A DNA stretch of 55,516 nt from an uncultured Actinomycetes bacterium (GCA_903872155.1 CAIQJP010000030.1:1-55516), one strand, 5' to 3'; positions 42,480 through 51,007 are shown, counted from the first letter of the stretch. Translations and numbers: made by a program. Notes: generated from the sequence alone by a model not told the origin.

Positions 42480-44081
42480 GTGACGGTCTACGCCCCAGAG
42501 GAGTTCACCGCCGAGGAGTCGGAAGTTTTACGACGCTATTTCACCAATTTGGACGGTCCAGTATTCGCCCTGGTGAACTTGCCCGAGGTGGTTAAAGGTG
42601 CTTTATTTGCGCGGTACAGCCGCACCCACAAAAGTCTTCGTCGACTCTTTTTGGACGAGTTTGTTGGCGAATTAGATATTGCAGGCGATCAAGGCGTTGA
42701 TGCAACGATCGGCCTTGAGCGAGCTGAAGAGTTGTACGAGAAAGTTTTCTTTGAATACGGGGACGACTCAGTTGCTCAACTTGGTGGCGTGCACCTGGCT
42801 TGTGAACAGGCTTCCAACGTACTGACCAAGATTCTTGAATGGGGCCGACTCGCGAGTTATCTCGAACAAAGCACGCGCTATATCGCCTATGACGCGCGAC
42901 TTGCTGGGCGGTATCGGTTCTATCGTGACCCCGATGTCTTGAACTCGCGTTTCGGAACGCGGTATGTAGGAGATATGGATCGTATGTTCGATTCGTACTC
43001 GCAATTGATTGAAAAAGTGACCGAGCATGTTCGGTCAAGTATTAAACGTGATCCTGCGGACAGCGATTTCGTCTTCCGTATGGCAACTCGTGCGAAAGCG
43101 TTAGATGCTGTTCGTGGAGTTTTGCCGGCGGCTTCGTTGTCAAATGTCGGTATATACGGCAGCGGACAGTCGTATGAAGCGATGTTGATTCGTATGCGTG
43201 CGCATCCGTTACCGGAGGCTCGTCATTACGCCGATTTAATGTTGGAAGAACTCCGCAAAGTGATTCCGAGCTTCTTGAAGCGCGTTGATCTTGCTGATCG
43301 CGGTGGCCGTTGGAGTGATTACTTAGCGGACACTCGTGAATCGACCAGCGAACTTGTTCAAGGCCTCTTCGCCGAGACACCTGTTGACCACAGTCCTCCG
43401 GTGGTGTTGACAGATTTTGATCCAGAGGGTGAAGATAAATTAATCGGTGCGATTTGTTATTCGCATACCAGCTTGCCTGAGACCCAAATCATGCAACGTG
43501 TGCAACGCATGAGCCATGCCGAAAAGGTCGCGATTTTGAAGGCATATATTGGAGATCGCGAAAATCGTCGACACCGTCCGGGGCGAGCTTTCGAACGTAC
43601 TGACTACCGCTTTGACGTTTTGTCGGATTATGGCGCTTTCCGAGATATGCAGCGGCACCGTATTTTGACCATCGAATGGCAACCGTTGACCCCGAATCAT
43701 GGGTACACCCGTCCCGATCTCATTGATGAGGCTGGGCAGACCGTCGCCTTTGATGAGGTTATGAGCCGCTCAGCTGGCCTCTTTGACGCCATGAAGCCAG
43801 ATTTCCCTCAGCAAGCCTCGTACGCCGTTTCAATGGCCTATCGGGTGCGCTACGTCATGCAGTTCAACGCCCGAGAAGCCATGCACATGCTCGAATTGCG
43901 CTCGTCGCCCCAAGGTCACCCGGCCTATCGCCGAGTTGCCCTCGAGATGCACCGCTTAATTGGCGAACAAGCGGGGCATAAAGCGATTGCCGAAGCGATG
44001 ACGCACTTGACAGTTGAGGCCCCCGAACTCGAACGTTTGGCAGCTGAACGTCGCGCTGAATCCCGTCGTGGGGGTCAATAA
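42480..44081 (+). CDS. Tandem ThyX-like protein (flavin-dependent thymidylate synthase family), double length
   Basis: A 533-residue protein with two halves that each resemble ThyX (usual length 220-260). The N half has GRLASYLEQSTRYI at 122-135, the second part of the ThyX motif, but lacks RHR. The C half has RHR at 392-394 followed by ILTIEWQPLTPNHGY, without the Ser-x-Asn-Glu-x-Ser-x-Arg part. Each half also has the following ThyX-like helix region (residues 212-258 and 447-495). ThyX is a tetramer with shared active sites, so the halves could combine to make one site. Activity as a thymidylate synthase is not shown. Confidence 0.75.
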   Translation: MTVYAPEEFTAEESEVLRRYFTNLDGPVFALVNLPEVVKGALFARYSRTHKSLRRLFLDEFVGELDIAGDQGVDATIGLERAEELYEKVFFEYGDDSVAQLGGVHLACEQASNVLTKILEWGRLASYLEQSTRYIAYDARLAGRYRFYRDPDVLNSRFGTRYVGDMDRMFDSYSQLIEKVTEHVRSSIKRDPADSDFVFRMATRAKALDAVRGVLPAASLSNVGIYGSGQSYEAMLIRMRAHPLPEARHYADLMLEELRKVIPSFLKRVDLADRGGRWSDYLADTRESTSELVQGLFAETPVDHSPPVVLTDFDPEGEDKLIGAICYSHTSLPETQIMQRVQRMSHAEKVAILKAYIGDRENRRHRPGRAFERTDYRFDVLSDYGAFRDMQRHRILTIEWQPLTPNHGYTRPDLIDEAGQTVAFDEVMSRSAGLFDAMKPDFPQQASYAVSMAYRVRYVMQFNAREAMHMLELRSSPQGHPAYRRVALEMHRLIGEQAGHKAIAEAMTHLTVEAPELERLAAERRAESRRGGQ

Positions 44082-44210
44082 GTACATCGTGATGGAACTT
44101 CGTGACCAGTGTCACCTAAGTATCCAACAGTTGGAGACCAAAGCGTGTCTATTATCCGCGCTCACACCTTTGTTTTTGGTGGGCAAACTTCAGGAGTAAC
44201 AGGAAATCTC

Positions 44211-44723
44211 ATGGCAAAAGATGACGACAATTTGGACCCAGAACTTGATGAGGAGTTCCTTGAGGAAGAGGAAGCCATTGACGAGGCCGACCCCGATGAG
44301 TTACTCGATGACGACGAACTTGAAGATGAGGAAGATCTTGGTGTTGAGGACCTAGACACGGTTTTGGCTGGCGAGGATCCCGAGGCCGAGATTGTTCCTT
44401 TGGTCGCCAAAAAGAAGGCCAAGAAGTCGAAAAAAGACGTCGCTGAGGATGAAGAAGAAGACGACGATGATGAACTCATCGGAGAAGATGACATCGAAGA
44501 AGACCTCGGCGTCATCTTGGCAGCCCGTGTCAAAGGTCGTAGCGAAGACGACGAAGAAGATCCCGAAGAGGAAGAAGAAGACCTTCAGTTGTCGAATGAT
44601 CCCGAAAGCGGGATTCAACCGAAGCGTCCCGATGAGCGCATGTGCACGCAGTGTTTCTTGCTCGTCCGCAAAGGCGCCCCCATGTGTCCAGTGGGCGACG
44701 ACACCTGTCCGCTTTTTGCCTAA
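44211..44723 (+). CDS. Highly acidic protein with C-terminal zinc knuckle (DUF4193-like)
   Basis: A 170-residue protein with two very acidic stretches split by a short basic block (AKKKAKKSKKD near residues 64-74) and a C-terminal Cys-rich end (ERMCTQCFLLV and CPVGDDTCPLF). The end resembles the zinc-binding tail of actinobacterial DUF4193-type proteins. The ATG at 44211 is chosen over the open frame back to 44109 because AGGAAATCTC precedes it. The low-complexity acidic region should be unstructured. No function is assigned. Confidence 0.75.
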   Translation: MAKDDDNLDPELDEEFLEEEEAIDEADPDELLDDDELEDEEDLGVEDLDTVLAGEDPEAEIVPLVAKKKAKKSKKDVAEDEEEDDDDELIGEDDIEEDLGVILAARVKGRSEDDEEDPEEEEEDLQLSNDPESGIQPKRPDERMCTQCFLLVRKGAPMCPVGDDTCPLFA

Positions 44724-44729
44724 TCGCTC

Positions 44730-45191
44730 ATGAGCATTGAGCCAGTCATTCGCCACGCGACGACTGACGATTTGGCTGTGATTATTGAATTAGATGCCAC
44801 GGCCCGTGAAGCGGTGGCATCTCAACGTGGTGGACGTAGCTGGTTAGTTGAACATGCGCCAGCGAGATTTCTTCACGCAGACGAATTGATTGATCACAGT
44901 TGGGTCGGCACCGTCGACGAACATGTGGTCGGTTTTCTCCGATGCACGATTGAAGATGTGCCACAACACGGTTTGGTGTGTTCAGTCGAACGAGTATTCG
45001 TCGACGAAAACGCGCGCGAACTCGGGTTCGGTGATGCATTACTGCAACAAGCTATTGACTACGCCACAAACTTAGGCTGTGTTGCGATTGAAGGAAATGC
45101 GCTTCCCGGTGATCGCGAAACGAAAAACCTTTATGAACGTGCCGGAATCGTCGCTCGCAAAATCATTGTGTCGCGACCGTTGAACCAGTAA
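44730..45191 (+). CDS. GNAT-family acetyltransferase
   Basis: A 153-residue Gcn5-related N-acetyltransferase. An opening IRHATTDDLAVI is followed by the acetyl-CoA-binding core CSVERVFVDENARELGFGDALLQQAIDYA (about residues 87-115) and the last strand and helix with a NLYERAGI motif. It transfers acetyl from acetyl-CoA to an amine of unknown identity. It starts 6 nt after the acidic gene, so they are likely co-transcribed. Confidence 0.82.
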   Translation: MSIEPVIRHATTDDLAVIIELDATAREAVASQRGGRSWLVEHAPARFLHADELIDHSWVGTVDEHVVGFLRCTIEDVPQHGLVCSVERVFVDENARELGFGDALLQQAIDYATNLGCVAIEGNALPGDRETKNLYERAGIVARKIIVSRPLNQ

Positions 45192-45216
45192 CGAATCAAT
45201 CAGTAACAGAAACGGT

Positions 45217-46017
45217 TTACTTGCCGGTCCAGTTTGGTGTGCGCTTTTCAATGAATGCAGTCAGACCCTCTTTGGTGTCTGATGAAGCCATCACTTGAGC
45301 GAATAAAGAATTGGTGAGTTTCTTCAATTCGTCATCGGGTTGATACGCAGCAGCAAGGACGACTTGACGACTGGCGTACACAGCGAGTGGTGCACTAGTT
45401 GCAATCTGTGCGGCCAACTTGCGAGCCTCGTTCATTGCTTCGCCAGGTGCAACGAGACGTGAAACGAGACCAAGGTGATAGGCACGCTCCGCAGGAATGG
45501 GGTCGCCGGTCAAGATGGCTTCCATGGCAGCAGCTTGTCCGATTGCTCGGGGAAGACGGAAGAGTCCGCCCGCACCAGCAATGAGGTTGCGCTTTACTTC
45601 GGCGAGACCAAATGACGAACGAGTGGTGGCGATGACCAGATCGGCCGCCAAAACAATTTCGCAACCGCCAGCAGTAGCGAGTCCATCGACGGCGACAATG
45701 ATCGGCTTGCGACGTTCGCGATAAACGAAACCGGCGAATCCGCCGCGCTTGGTATTGAGATCTCCGGCTTGGCCAGAGTTAATAGCTTTCAGGTCTGCTC
45801 CTGCACAAAACACTGGACGCTCTTGGCCTTCGGTATTGGCGGTCAGAATGCCGACCCATACTTCGTCATCTGCTTCTAATTGATCAATTGCTGCTTCAAC
45901 CCCACGGGCAACATCGCCATTAATGGCGTTGCGTGCGTCGGGGCGATTGAGAGTAATGATGCCTACTCGGCCTTCGGTTGAGTAGGTGACGATGTCGGTT
46001 TTTGCGGTGTCGCTCAT
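45217..46017 (-). CDS. Enoyl-CoA hydratase/isomerase family protein
   Basis: A 266-residue crotonase. The oxyanion-hole segments are FCAGADLKAI and the GLATAGGCEIVLAADLVIA block, and the protein ends with a Phe-x-Glu-Lys-Arg-x-Pro motif like the window's first gene. The frame is open back to 46128, but the ATG at 46017 gives the normal start and a TACGGT box lies 7 nt before it. The family hydrates enoyl-CoA or isomerises it. Confidence 0.93.
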   Translation of the reverse strand: MSDTAKTDIVTYSTEGRVGIITLNRPDARNAINGDVARGVEAAIDQLEADDEVWVGILTANTEGQERPVFCAGADLKAINSGQAGDLNTKRGGFAGFVYRERRKPIIVAVDGLATAGGCEIVLAADLVIATTRSSFGLAEVKRNLIAGAGGLFRLPRAIGQAAAMEAILTGDPIPAERAYHLGLVSRLVAPGEAMNEARKLAAQIATSAPLAVYASRQVVLAAAYQPDDELKKLTNSLFAQVMASSDTKEGLTAFIEKRTPNWTGK

Positions 46018-46024
46018 ACCTTTG

Positions 46025-46030
46025 ACCGTA
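46025..46030 (-). promoter_or_regulatory. -10 element of the enoyl-CoA hydratase (TACGGT)
   Basis: TACGGT on the minus strand ends 7 nt before the ATG at 46017. This, and the position of the neighbouring stop at 46052, supports the shorter start. Confidence 0.5.
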
Positions 46031-46051
46031 GCGGCAGTGAACCGCTCAGAA

Positions 46052-47500
46052 CTAACCCTCGTCGGTTGATGGAGTCTCGGCGACTGGCGTCTCGACGACT
46101 TCAGGCGCAGATTCAACGATTGCCTCAACGACTACTTCAACGGCGACGTCGGCTGGAGCCTCGGTGACCACGTCGGCAGATACTTCTGTCACGACGGCAG
46201 CCGTCGGAGCAGTCGGTGGCTTAGGAGGCAACTTTTTCGCGGGCGGTCGAACCGTGCGCAAGGGCTTCGGAGCATGGCTTGTCGAGGCGACCGCGATACC
46301 GAGGCTGGCCGCAATTTGGGGGAGCAATGCGCCCAAACGTTCAACAGTCTTAGCCAAGTCAGGAGTAATGGTCTCTGGCTTTGACGTGACTGTGACCTGG
46401 GAGCGGATTGGCGCAAAAGCCACAGCTTCAAGAACGGCAATCCAACGATCGGCCAAGGCATCGGCCACGAGACTTTGTGACGTGGCAACGGCGAGACGAC
46501 GTCCGAGTTCATCGGGGAAGATTGCTCCGGCTTTCGGAGGTTGTCCGGCCAACTTGAGTGCCCGCACAATACGTCCAACACCAAGTGCGGCGTCGATGTC
46601 TTGTAGCCAATTCTGGTATTCCTGATCGGCGCGAGCCGTGAGACCCGTACGCAATTCGGCAACGAGCTCGCGACAATTTTCGGCCCGTTCAATGACCGGA
46701 TCGTTGGCTGCCGCGACGACGCTACGTAAGTCGCGCAAGTCGAGTTCGGCCAGATCTTTACGCGCTGCTTCAGCACGGTCGAGCCAATCGGCGACACGCA
46801 AGCGGGGGAGAAGATTCTCGGCCATCTGCAAAACGCTTTGCTCGGGCATGGTGGGCTTGCCTTCGGCGGCTAACGCAGCGTTGGCATCTTTGAGACGCTG
46901 ACGAACCGTTTGCATACCCTGCAATGCGAGTTCGGCAATGGGACGCTGATCTTCGGGAAGTTCCGACAACACTGCCTTGCGATTGGTTGAACCAGCCTTT
47001 AAGCGCTTGGCTTTTGGACGCTGGGGCAATTCGGGAGGAGCTTCGAAATGCGGACGACGCGGGCCGCGTGGCTTATCGCCAGTGCCAGCATTGTCACGGC
47101 GCGGACGACGATCGGTGTCGCGACCTGCACCATCACCACGTGCGGGACGGTCGCCGCGTGCGGGACGATCACGACGGTCACCACGATCACGTCGATCGCC
47201 ACGGTCGCCGCGATCTTTCTTGGCGAGTTGCTGTGTCACCGCTTCAAATGGCTTGTCATTTCCGACGAGCGCGATCTTTTCAACCTTGTCAACCTTGACG
47301 CGGCCTTGGGTGATGCTGACGATCGTGATGCCATCAATGTCGAATTCAGCTTCGGCTTTGACAACATCTCCGGGCTTTGATCCCTGCGACAAGAGGGTTC
47401 CGTCAAGAACTCCCTTTGGTTCGCGGGCACCTGCGGCGCGCCAGGTCCAGGACCCATCGGGGCGTGAACTTGTTAACTCGATTTCAATCCTGCGGGACAT
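46052..47500 (-). CDS. Large basic/low-complexity protein, unknown
   Basis: A 482-residue protein of unknown function. An N-terminal beta-rich segment (RRIEIELTSSRPDGSWTWRAAGAREPKGVLDG) resembles a cold-shock/OB-like fold. Residues 96-136 are an Arg/Asp/Gly repeat region. A helical middle follows (about 150-380), then a Pro/Ala/Val-rich tail. The RGD/RDR region suggests RNA or nucleic acid contact, by inference. The ATG at 47500 is preferred over the TTG at 47509; a TAGGGT box lies 8 nt upstream. Confidence 0.75.
   Translation of the reverse strand: MSRRIEIELTSSRPDGSWTWRAAGAREPKGVLDGTLLSQGSKPGDVVKAEAEFDIDGITIVSITQGRVKVDKVEKIALVGNDKPFEAVTQQLAKKDRGDRGDRRDRGDRRDRPARGDRPARGDGAGRDTDRRPRRDNAGTGDKPRGPRRPHFEAPPELPQRPKAKRLKAGSTNRKAVLSELPEDQRPIAELALQGMQTVRQRLKDANAALAAEGKPTMPEQSVLQMAENLLPRLRVADWLDRAEAARKDLAELDLRDLRSVVAAANDPVIERAENCRELVAELRTGLTARADQEYQNWLQDIDAALGVGRIVRALKLAGQPPKAGAIFPDELGRRLAVATSQSLVADALADRWIAVLEAVAFAPIRSQVTVTSKPETITPDLAKTVERLGALLPQIAASLGIAVASTSHAPKPLRTVRPPAKKLPPKPPTAPTAAVVTEVSADVVTEAPADVAVEVVVEAIVESAPEVVETPVAETPSTDEG
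47093..47215 (-). repeat. Arg-Asp-Gly low-complexity repeat region in the gene above
   Basis: About 123 nt encode a run of DRGDRGDRRDRGD-type and RPARGD units. The short DNA repeats can confuse assembly and can also make spurious long open frames on the opposite strand. Confidence 0.8.
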
Positions 47501-47566
47501 GGTTGCCAACCCTATCGGGATCGCCTCTCGGTCCGTTCATGTCCGCACGAAGCGAGGCAGTACTGG

Positions 47567-47572
47567 TAATTT
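47567..47572 (+). promoter_or_regulatory. -10 element of the carbonic-anhydrase-like gene (TAATTT)
   Basis: TAATTT ends 6 nt before the GTG start at 47579. Confidence 0.45.
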
Positions 47573-47578
47573 CACCAA

Positions 47579-48097
47579 GTGCCGATTTACGCCCTGGGGG
47601 ACCGCACCCCAACGATTCATCCCGATGCCTACATTCATCCCGAAGCCGTCATTATCGGTTCGGTCACGATTGGGGCCGACAGTTCAATTTGGCCGGGAGC
47701 GGTTTTGCGTGGCGATGATGGCGAGATCATCATCGGCGAACGTACGTCAATTCAAGATGGCTCAGTGCTTCATACAACGCATGTCTTTCCCACTGTTGTC
47801 GGAAATGATTGCGTGATCGGGCACATCGTGCATCTTGAAGGTTGCACGATCGAAGATGGTTCGCTGATCGGCAACGGGTCAATTGTGTTGCATCGAGTGA
47901 TCGTTCGTTCGGGAGCTGTCGTTGGAGCGAACTCTGTTGTCTTGAACGGATTAGAAGTTCCAAGCGGAGCGTTAGCCGTTGGAGCACCAGCCGTGATCAA
48001 GCTTGATAAAGCGCGTGCGGCCGACATCCAACTGGGCGCCGCATCATATGTTGCTCGCGCCAAGTTGTATAAAGAAAAACTTCGCCGTCTTGATTGA
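47579..48097 (+). CDS. Gamma carbonic anhydrase family protein (left-handed beta helix)
   Basis: A 172-residue hexapeptide-repeat protein with the gamma-class layout, opening PIYALGDRTPTIHPDAYIHPEA, followed by left-handed beta-helix repeats and a C-terminal helix. The expected metal-ligand pattern is His...Gly-His-x4-His. Here GHIVHLEGC has Glu87 in the usual third-His place and His85 nearby. It may bind metal differently or not be a carbonic anhydrase. The GTG start has a TAATTT box 6 nt before it. It is followed by prmA after 18 nt. Confidence 0.78.
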   Translation: MPIYALGDRTPTIHPDAYIHPEAVIIGSVTIGADSSIWPGAVLRGDDGEIIIGERTSIQDGSVLHTTHVFPTVVGNDCVIGHIVHLEGCTIEDGSLIGNGSIVLHRVIVRSGAVVGANSVVLNGLEVPSGALAVGAPAVIKLDKARAADIQLGAASYVARAKLYKEKLRRLD

Positions 48098-48102
48098 TCA
48101 TT

Positions 48103-48121
48103 CGGCTATTTCGTCATGACG
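48103..48121. promoter_or_regulatory. Copy 1 of motif TTTCGTCATGACG, across the prmA start codon
   Basis: CGGCTATTTCGTCATGACG spans the prmA ATG at 48116. It shares 18 nt with the 30-bp palindrome at 49931-49960 but lacks the second arm (the next bases are CTTTC). Confidence 0.45.
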
Positions 48122-48964
48122 CTTTCAATCATTGTTCGCACAACTCCGATTGAGGTTGAATTTGTGAGTGACCTCTTGTGGTCTTTGGGTGTTGTCGCTG
48201 TCGAAGAACATTGGGATCCTGATGGAATCGTTCGCTTACAAACTTCGCTCGGTGATGACATTGATGTTGTTGAGCAAGCGATGAATTCCTTGCCGGCCAA
48301 ATTGGATTGGTCGACAACTACCGTGAATGACGCAGTGGCTAACAAATGGCGAGAATTTGCTCGTCCTACTGTGATCGGTCATCGCATTGTGATTGCGCCG
48401 GTGTGGTGTGATGATCAAGAAGTTGCCGAGGTCGTATCTAGTCTTGCGAATCCCGATCAAGCCATCGTGATTCCGATTGAACCCGCAAGCACTTTTGGCA
48501 TGGGCGATCACCCAACAACAAAGAGCAGTTTGTTGATGATCGAAAAGTACTTAACACCCGGCGACGTTCTTATTGATGTCGGATGTGGTAGCGGTGTTCT
48601 CGGTATTGGTGCTTTGCGTCTTGGTGCAGTTCGTGCAATCGGAATGGATATCAATCCTTCATGTATTGCGGTATCTCAAGAAAATGCTCGGTTAAACAAC
48701 GTTGCCGATCGTTGGTCAGTGACAACTGAACCACTTGCAGTCATTGGGCTACCTGCAGACATCGTGGTTGCAAATATTTTGGCACCGGCGCTGATTGAAC
48801 TCAGTAGTGAATTGAAACGCTTAACGAAATCCCATGGTTTATTGGTGATTAGTGGAGTATTGGCGGAGCATTATGAGCATGTGGCCGAGGCTCTCGCACC
48901 GCTTCAAGAGTGTGATCGAATTGAATACGACGGATGGGCGGCCGTGGCCTTTCGCAACAATTGA
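48116..48964 (+). CDS. prmA: Ribosomal protein L11 methyltransferase
   Basis: A 282-residue class I methyltransferase that methylates ribosomal protein L11. The linker and SAM-binding motifs are FGMGDHPTTKSS, DVGCGSGVLGIGALRLGA and VVANILAPALIEL, all characteristic of PrmA. The N-terminal domain (residues 1-100) is more variable. The ATG is embedded in copy 1 of the TTTCGTCATGACG motif. Confidence 0.9.
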   Translation: MTLSIIVRTTPIEVEFVSDLLWSLGVVAVEEHWDPDGIVRLQTSLGDDIDVVEQAMNSLPAKLDWSTTTVNDAVANKWREFARPTVIGHRIVIAPVWCDDQEVAEVVSSLANPDQAIVIPIEPASTFGMGDHPTTKSSLLMIEKYLTPGDVLIDVGCGSGVLGIGALRLGAVRAIGMDINPSCIAVSQENARLNNVADRWSVTTEPLAVIGLPADIVVANILAPALIELSSELKRLTKSHGLLVISGVLAEHYEHVAEALAPLQECDRIEYDGWAAVAFRNN

Positions 48965-48979
48965 TTGTGCGTGGCTGAG

Positions 48980-49867
48980 CTAATTGACGAGAGCGTCAAT
49001 GTCGTGTTGCGTTGGTAATGAAGGGACTGCGCCTTGCTTCGTTGCGGCAAGGGCGCCAGCGGCTGAAGCTCGACGGGCCGCGGTCGTGATGTCGGCTCCG
49101 TGAGCGAGCGCAGTTGCGAGTGCGCCGCAAGCGGCATCACCAGCACCTGTTGTGTCGAGGGCCCGAACCGCAAACGGTGGAATTTGTAATTCACCATCTT
49201 GAGTGACAATTTTGATTCCGCGAGCGCCGAGTGTGATGACAACAATAGAGACGCCGGCCTCAAGAAGTGATGTTGCTCCGCCGAGCAGTGCGACTTCATG
49301 TTGATTGGGCATGATCACGTCGCAAAGTTGTAGCACTGAACGATTGAGTTGCGTTGCTGGAGCAGGGTTGAGGATCGTGCGGGCTCCACCAACTTTGGCG
49401 ATTGCGAGAGCGGCTTCAACTGCATCAATCGGCACTTCTAATTGACACAGCAATACTCCGGTGCGGCTAATGACATCGCGGTGTGCATCAACAACGCTGA
49501 TGGAGAGTTCGGCATTTGCGCCTGGTACAACGACGATGGAATTTTCACCGTGTTCATCAACAGAAATAAGTGCTCGACCGGTTGGGCCCTGATGATCGGT
49601 GACATACGCGGCGATTCCCTCTGATGTCATGAGACGGTGCAAAGTTTCACCAGCGGCATCGGTTCCGAGACAGGTAATAAAAGCGGTGTCGGCTCCGGCG
49701 CGACGACAAGCGACTGCTTGATTCAGGCCTTTGCCTCCGGCGTGCTCTGCGTAATTGGTACCAAGAACTGTTTCGCCGGGAGAGGGGAGACGATCAACTG
49801 TGGCAACGAGGTCGAGATTGCTGCTACCGAGAACCACAACTTCGTATGCATGCGAACCGTTGGCCAT
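48980..49867 (-). CDS. rbsK: Ribokinase / PfkB-family sugar kinase
   Basis: A 295-residue PfkB kinase. PfkB signature 1 lies in the GGKGLNQAVACRRAGADTAFI block, and signature 2 holding the catalytic Asp is DTTGAGDAACGALATAL. The layout matches ribokinase, which makes ribose 5-phosphate, though other sugars or nucleosides are possible. No ribose transporter is adjacent. The 30-bp palindrome lies 64 bp upstream of its start. Confidence 0.88.
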   Translation of the reverse strand: MANGSHAYEVVVLGSSNLDLVATVDRLPSPGETVLGTNYAEHAGGKGLNQAVACRRAGADTAFITCLGTDAAGETLHRLMTSEGIAAYVTDHQGPTGRALISVDEHGENSIVVVPGANAELSISVVDAHRDVISRTGVLLCQLEVPIDAVEAALAIAKVGGARTILNPAPATQLNRSVLQLCDVIMPNQHEVALLGGATSLLEAGVSIVVITLGARGIKIVTQDGELQIPPFAVRALDTTGAGDAACGALATALAHGADITTAARRASAAGALAATKQGAVPSLPTQHDIDALVN

Positions 49868-49930
49868 GTCTCTAGTGAACCATGCCGCACCAAGCGAAAC
49901 ACAGCGCTCAGTGACTGCGGCGTCGATACT

Positions 49931-49960
49931 AGGGCTATTTCGTCATGACGAAATAGCCCT
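49931..49960. repeat. Perfect 30-bp palindrome (copy 2 of motif TTTCGTCATGACGAAA)
   Basis: A perfect inverted repeat: arms AGGGCTATTTCGTCA and TGACGAAATAGCCCT meet with no spacer. It covers the last codons and stop of the kinase gene at 49943 and lies 64 nt upstream of the ribokinase start on the same strand. As RNA it forms a hairpin without a T-run, so a terminator is possible but an operator for ribokinase is as likely. Two partial copies lie at 48103 and 52636. Confidence 0.75.
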
Positions 49961-51001
49961 GAGCAGTGGAGTCAGGTCTAGGCGGTCAATCGCGGGGAGG
50001 TAGGTGCGCGCCGCGTTACTGCGGAACTTGGTGCACAGATCGGGTCGAAAAAATCGCGCACCTTCGCGTACGACGTAATTCAAAATGAAAAATCGATACG
50101 CCTCGGGAAGGAAGCGAATATCAGATTCGGTCAGAGGAAAAATCTCGTGGTACGCGCGAATGAATTCAACGAACTCTGGTTCAACCAAAGTATGAGGGGA
50201 GTACGACCACTGGGTCTGGTCGCCCGTTGACGATGAAACGCGGGACAGGAAATAGAAGTCGAGCAGACGCGATTCGACGCGGAACCAGTCGTAGTCCCAA
50301 CGCGAAAACAGCGTGAAAGGTTGTGTCGACGAACCATGATCATCGACGGAGAAATTTCCCAAATTCCAATCCACCAAAATGGGAATGCGTTTCCAGGAGT
50401 CGTATCGAATGTTTTCAAGTTCGAGCAAAAAGTCATGCGTGTGTTTGTGCAAGACACCGATGTGTTCGGGAGGAAGTGAAAAATTCTTTGGAGCGAAAGG
50501 ACTGGATAACAAATCCAAGAGATGTATGGCATCGGACTTAATGCTGTTTGACGTCGCCGGAATGTCGGTTGCAATTGAATCGCAAACGAGATGAAACTGG
50601 GCAATTTCTTGAGCCAAGCATCGGGATTGTTCTCGATTGAGCTGTGGTGGCAGCATATTTCGTTTCGTTGCTTCACCATAAAAGGCCACCCATAGGTTGC
50701 CGTCGTAATAGGTAAACGGCCGGTTGGCTTTCTCTAAAACCGGAGCCAGGAAATTTTCAAAACGAGTCCCCTGAATTAATTGGGTGCAACGAAACAGTCG
50801 GTCGTGGTCTTCAGCAAAGAGAAAATACGATCCATAATTCGAAACTTTGGCAAAGACACGATTGCCATCGCTGAGATGAAGTCGAAAGACCGAATTGGTG
50901 GAGACGTTGGGACTGGTGTCGTCGACACCGACGATGGAACGGCCGTCGCCGAATTCTGACCACGCCGCGTCAAGGGCATGTCGATATTCGGAGAGGCTCA
51001 T
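49943..51001 (-). CDS. APH/choline-kinase-like phosphotransferase, atypical
   Basis: A 352-residue protein with the kinase-like fold. The catalytic loop is ILVDWNLGNFSV, where the usual His-x-Asp-x4-Asn pattern has Leu in the His place. A following RWDYDWFRVESRLLDFYFL holds the metal-binding Asp region. Its substrate is unknown; sugars, amino alcohols or antibiotics are family possibilities. Its 3' end lies in the 30-bp palindrome. A GACAAT box lies 6 nt before the ATG. Confidence 0.7.
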   Translation of the reverse strand: MSLSEYRHALDAAWSEFGDGRSIVGVDDTSPNVSTNSVFRLHLSDGNRVFAKVSNYGSYFLFAEDHDRLFRCTQLIQGTRFENFLAPVLEKANRPFTYYDGNLWVAFYGEATKRNMLPPQLNREQSRCLAQEIAQFHLVCDSIATDIPATSNSIKSDAIHLLDLLSSPFAPKNFSLPPEHIGVLHKHTHDFLLELENIRYDSWKRIPILVDWNLGNFSVDDHGSSTQPFTLFSRWDYDWFRVESRLLDFYFLSRVSSSTGDQTQWSYSPHTLVEPEFVEFIRAYHEIFPLTESDIRFLPEAYRFFILNYVVREGARFFRPDLCTKFRSNAARTYLPAIDRLDLTPLLRAISS

Positions 51002-51007
51002 GGATGC

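Noticed and set aside
44162-44533. Ser-rich open frame on the minus strand
   Set aside because: It is the complement of the Asp/Glu repeats of the acidic protein; Ser runs are the expected artefact.
46977-47816. 279-residue Arg/Ser-rich open frame on the plus strand
   Set aside because: It mirrors the low-complexity region of the opposite gene and overlaps the start of the carbonic-anhydrase-like gene.
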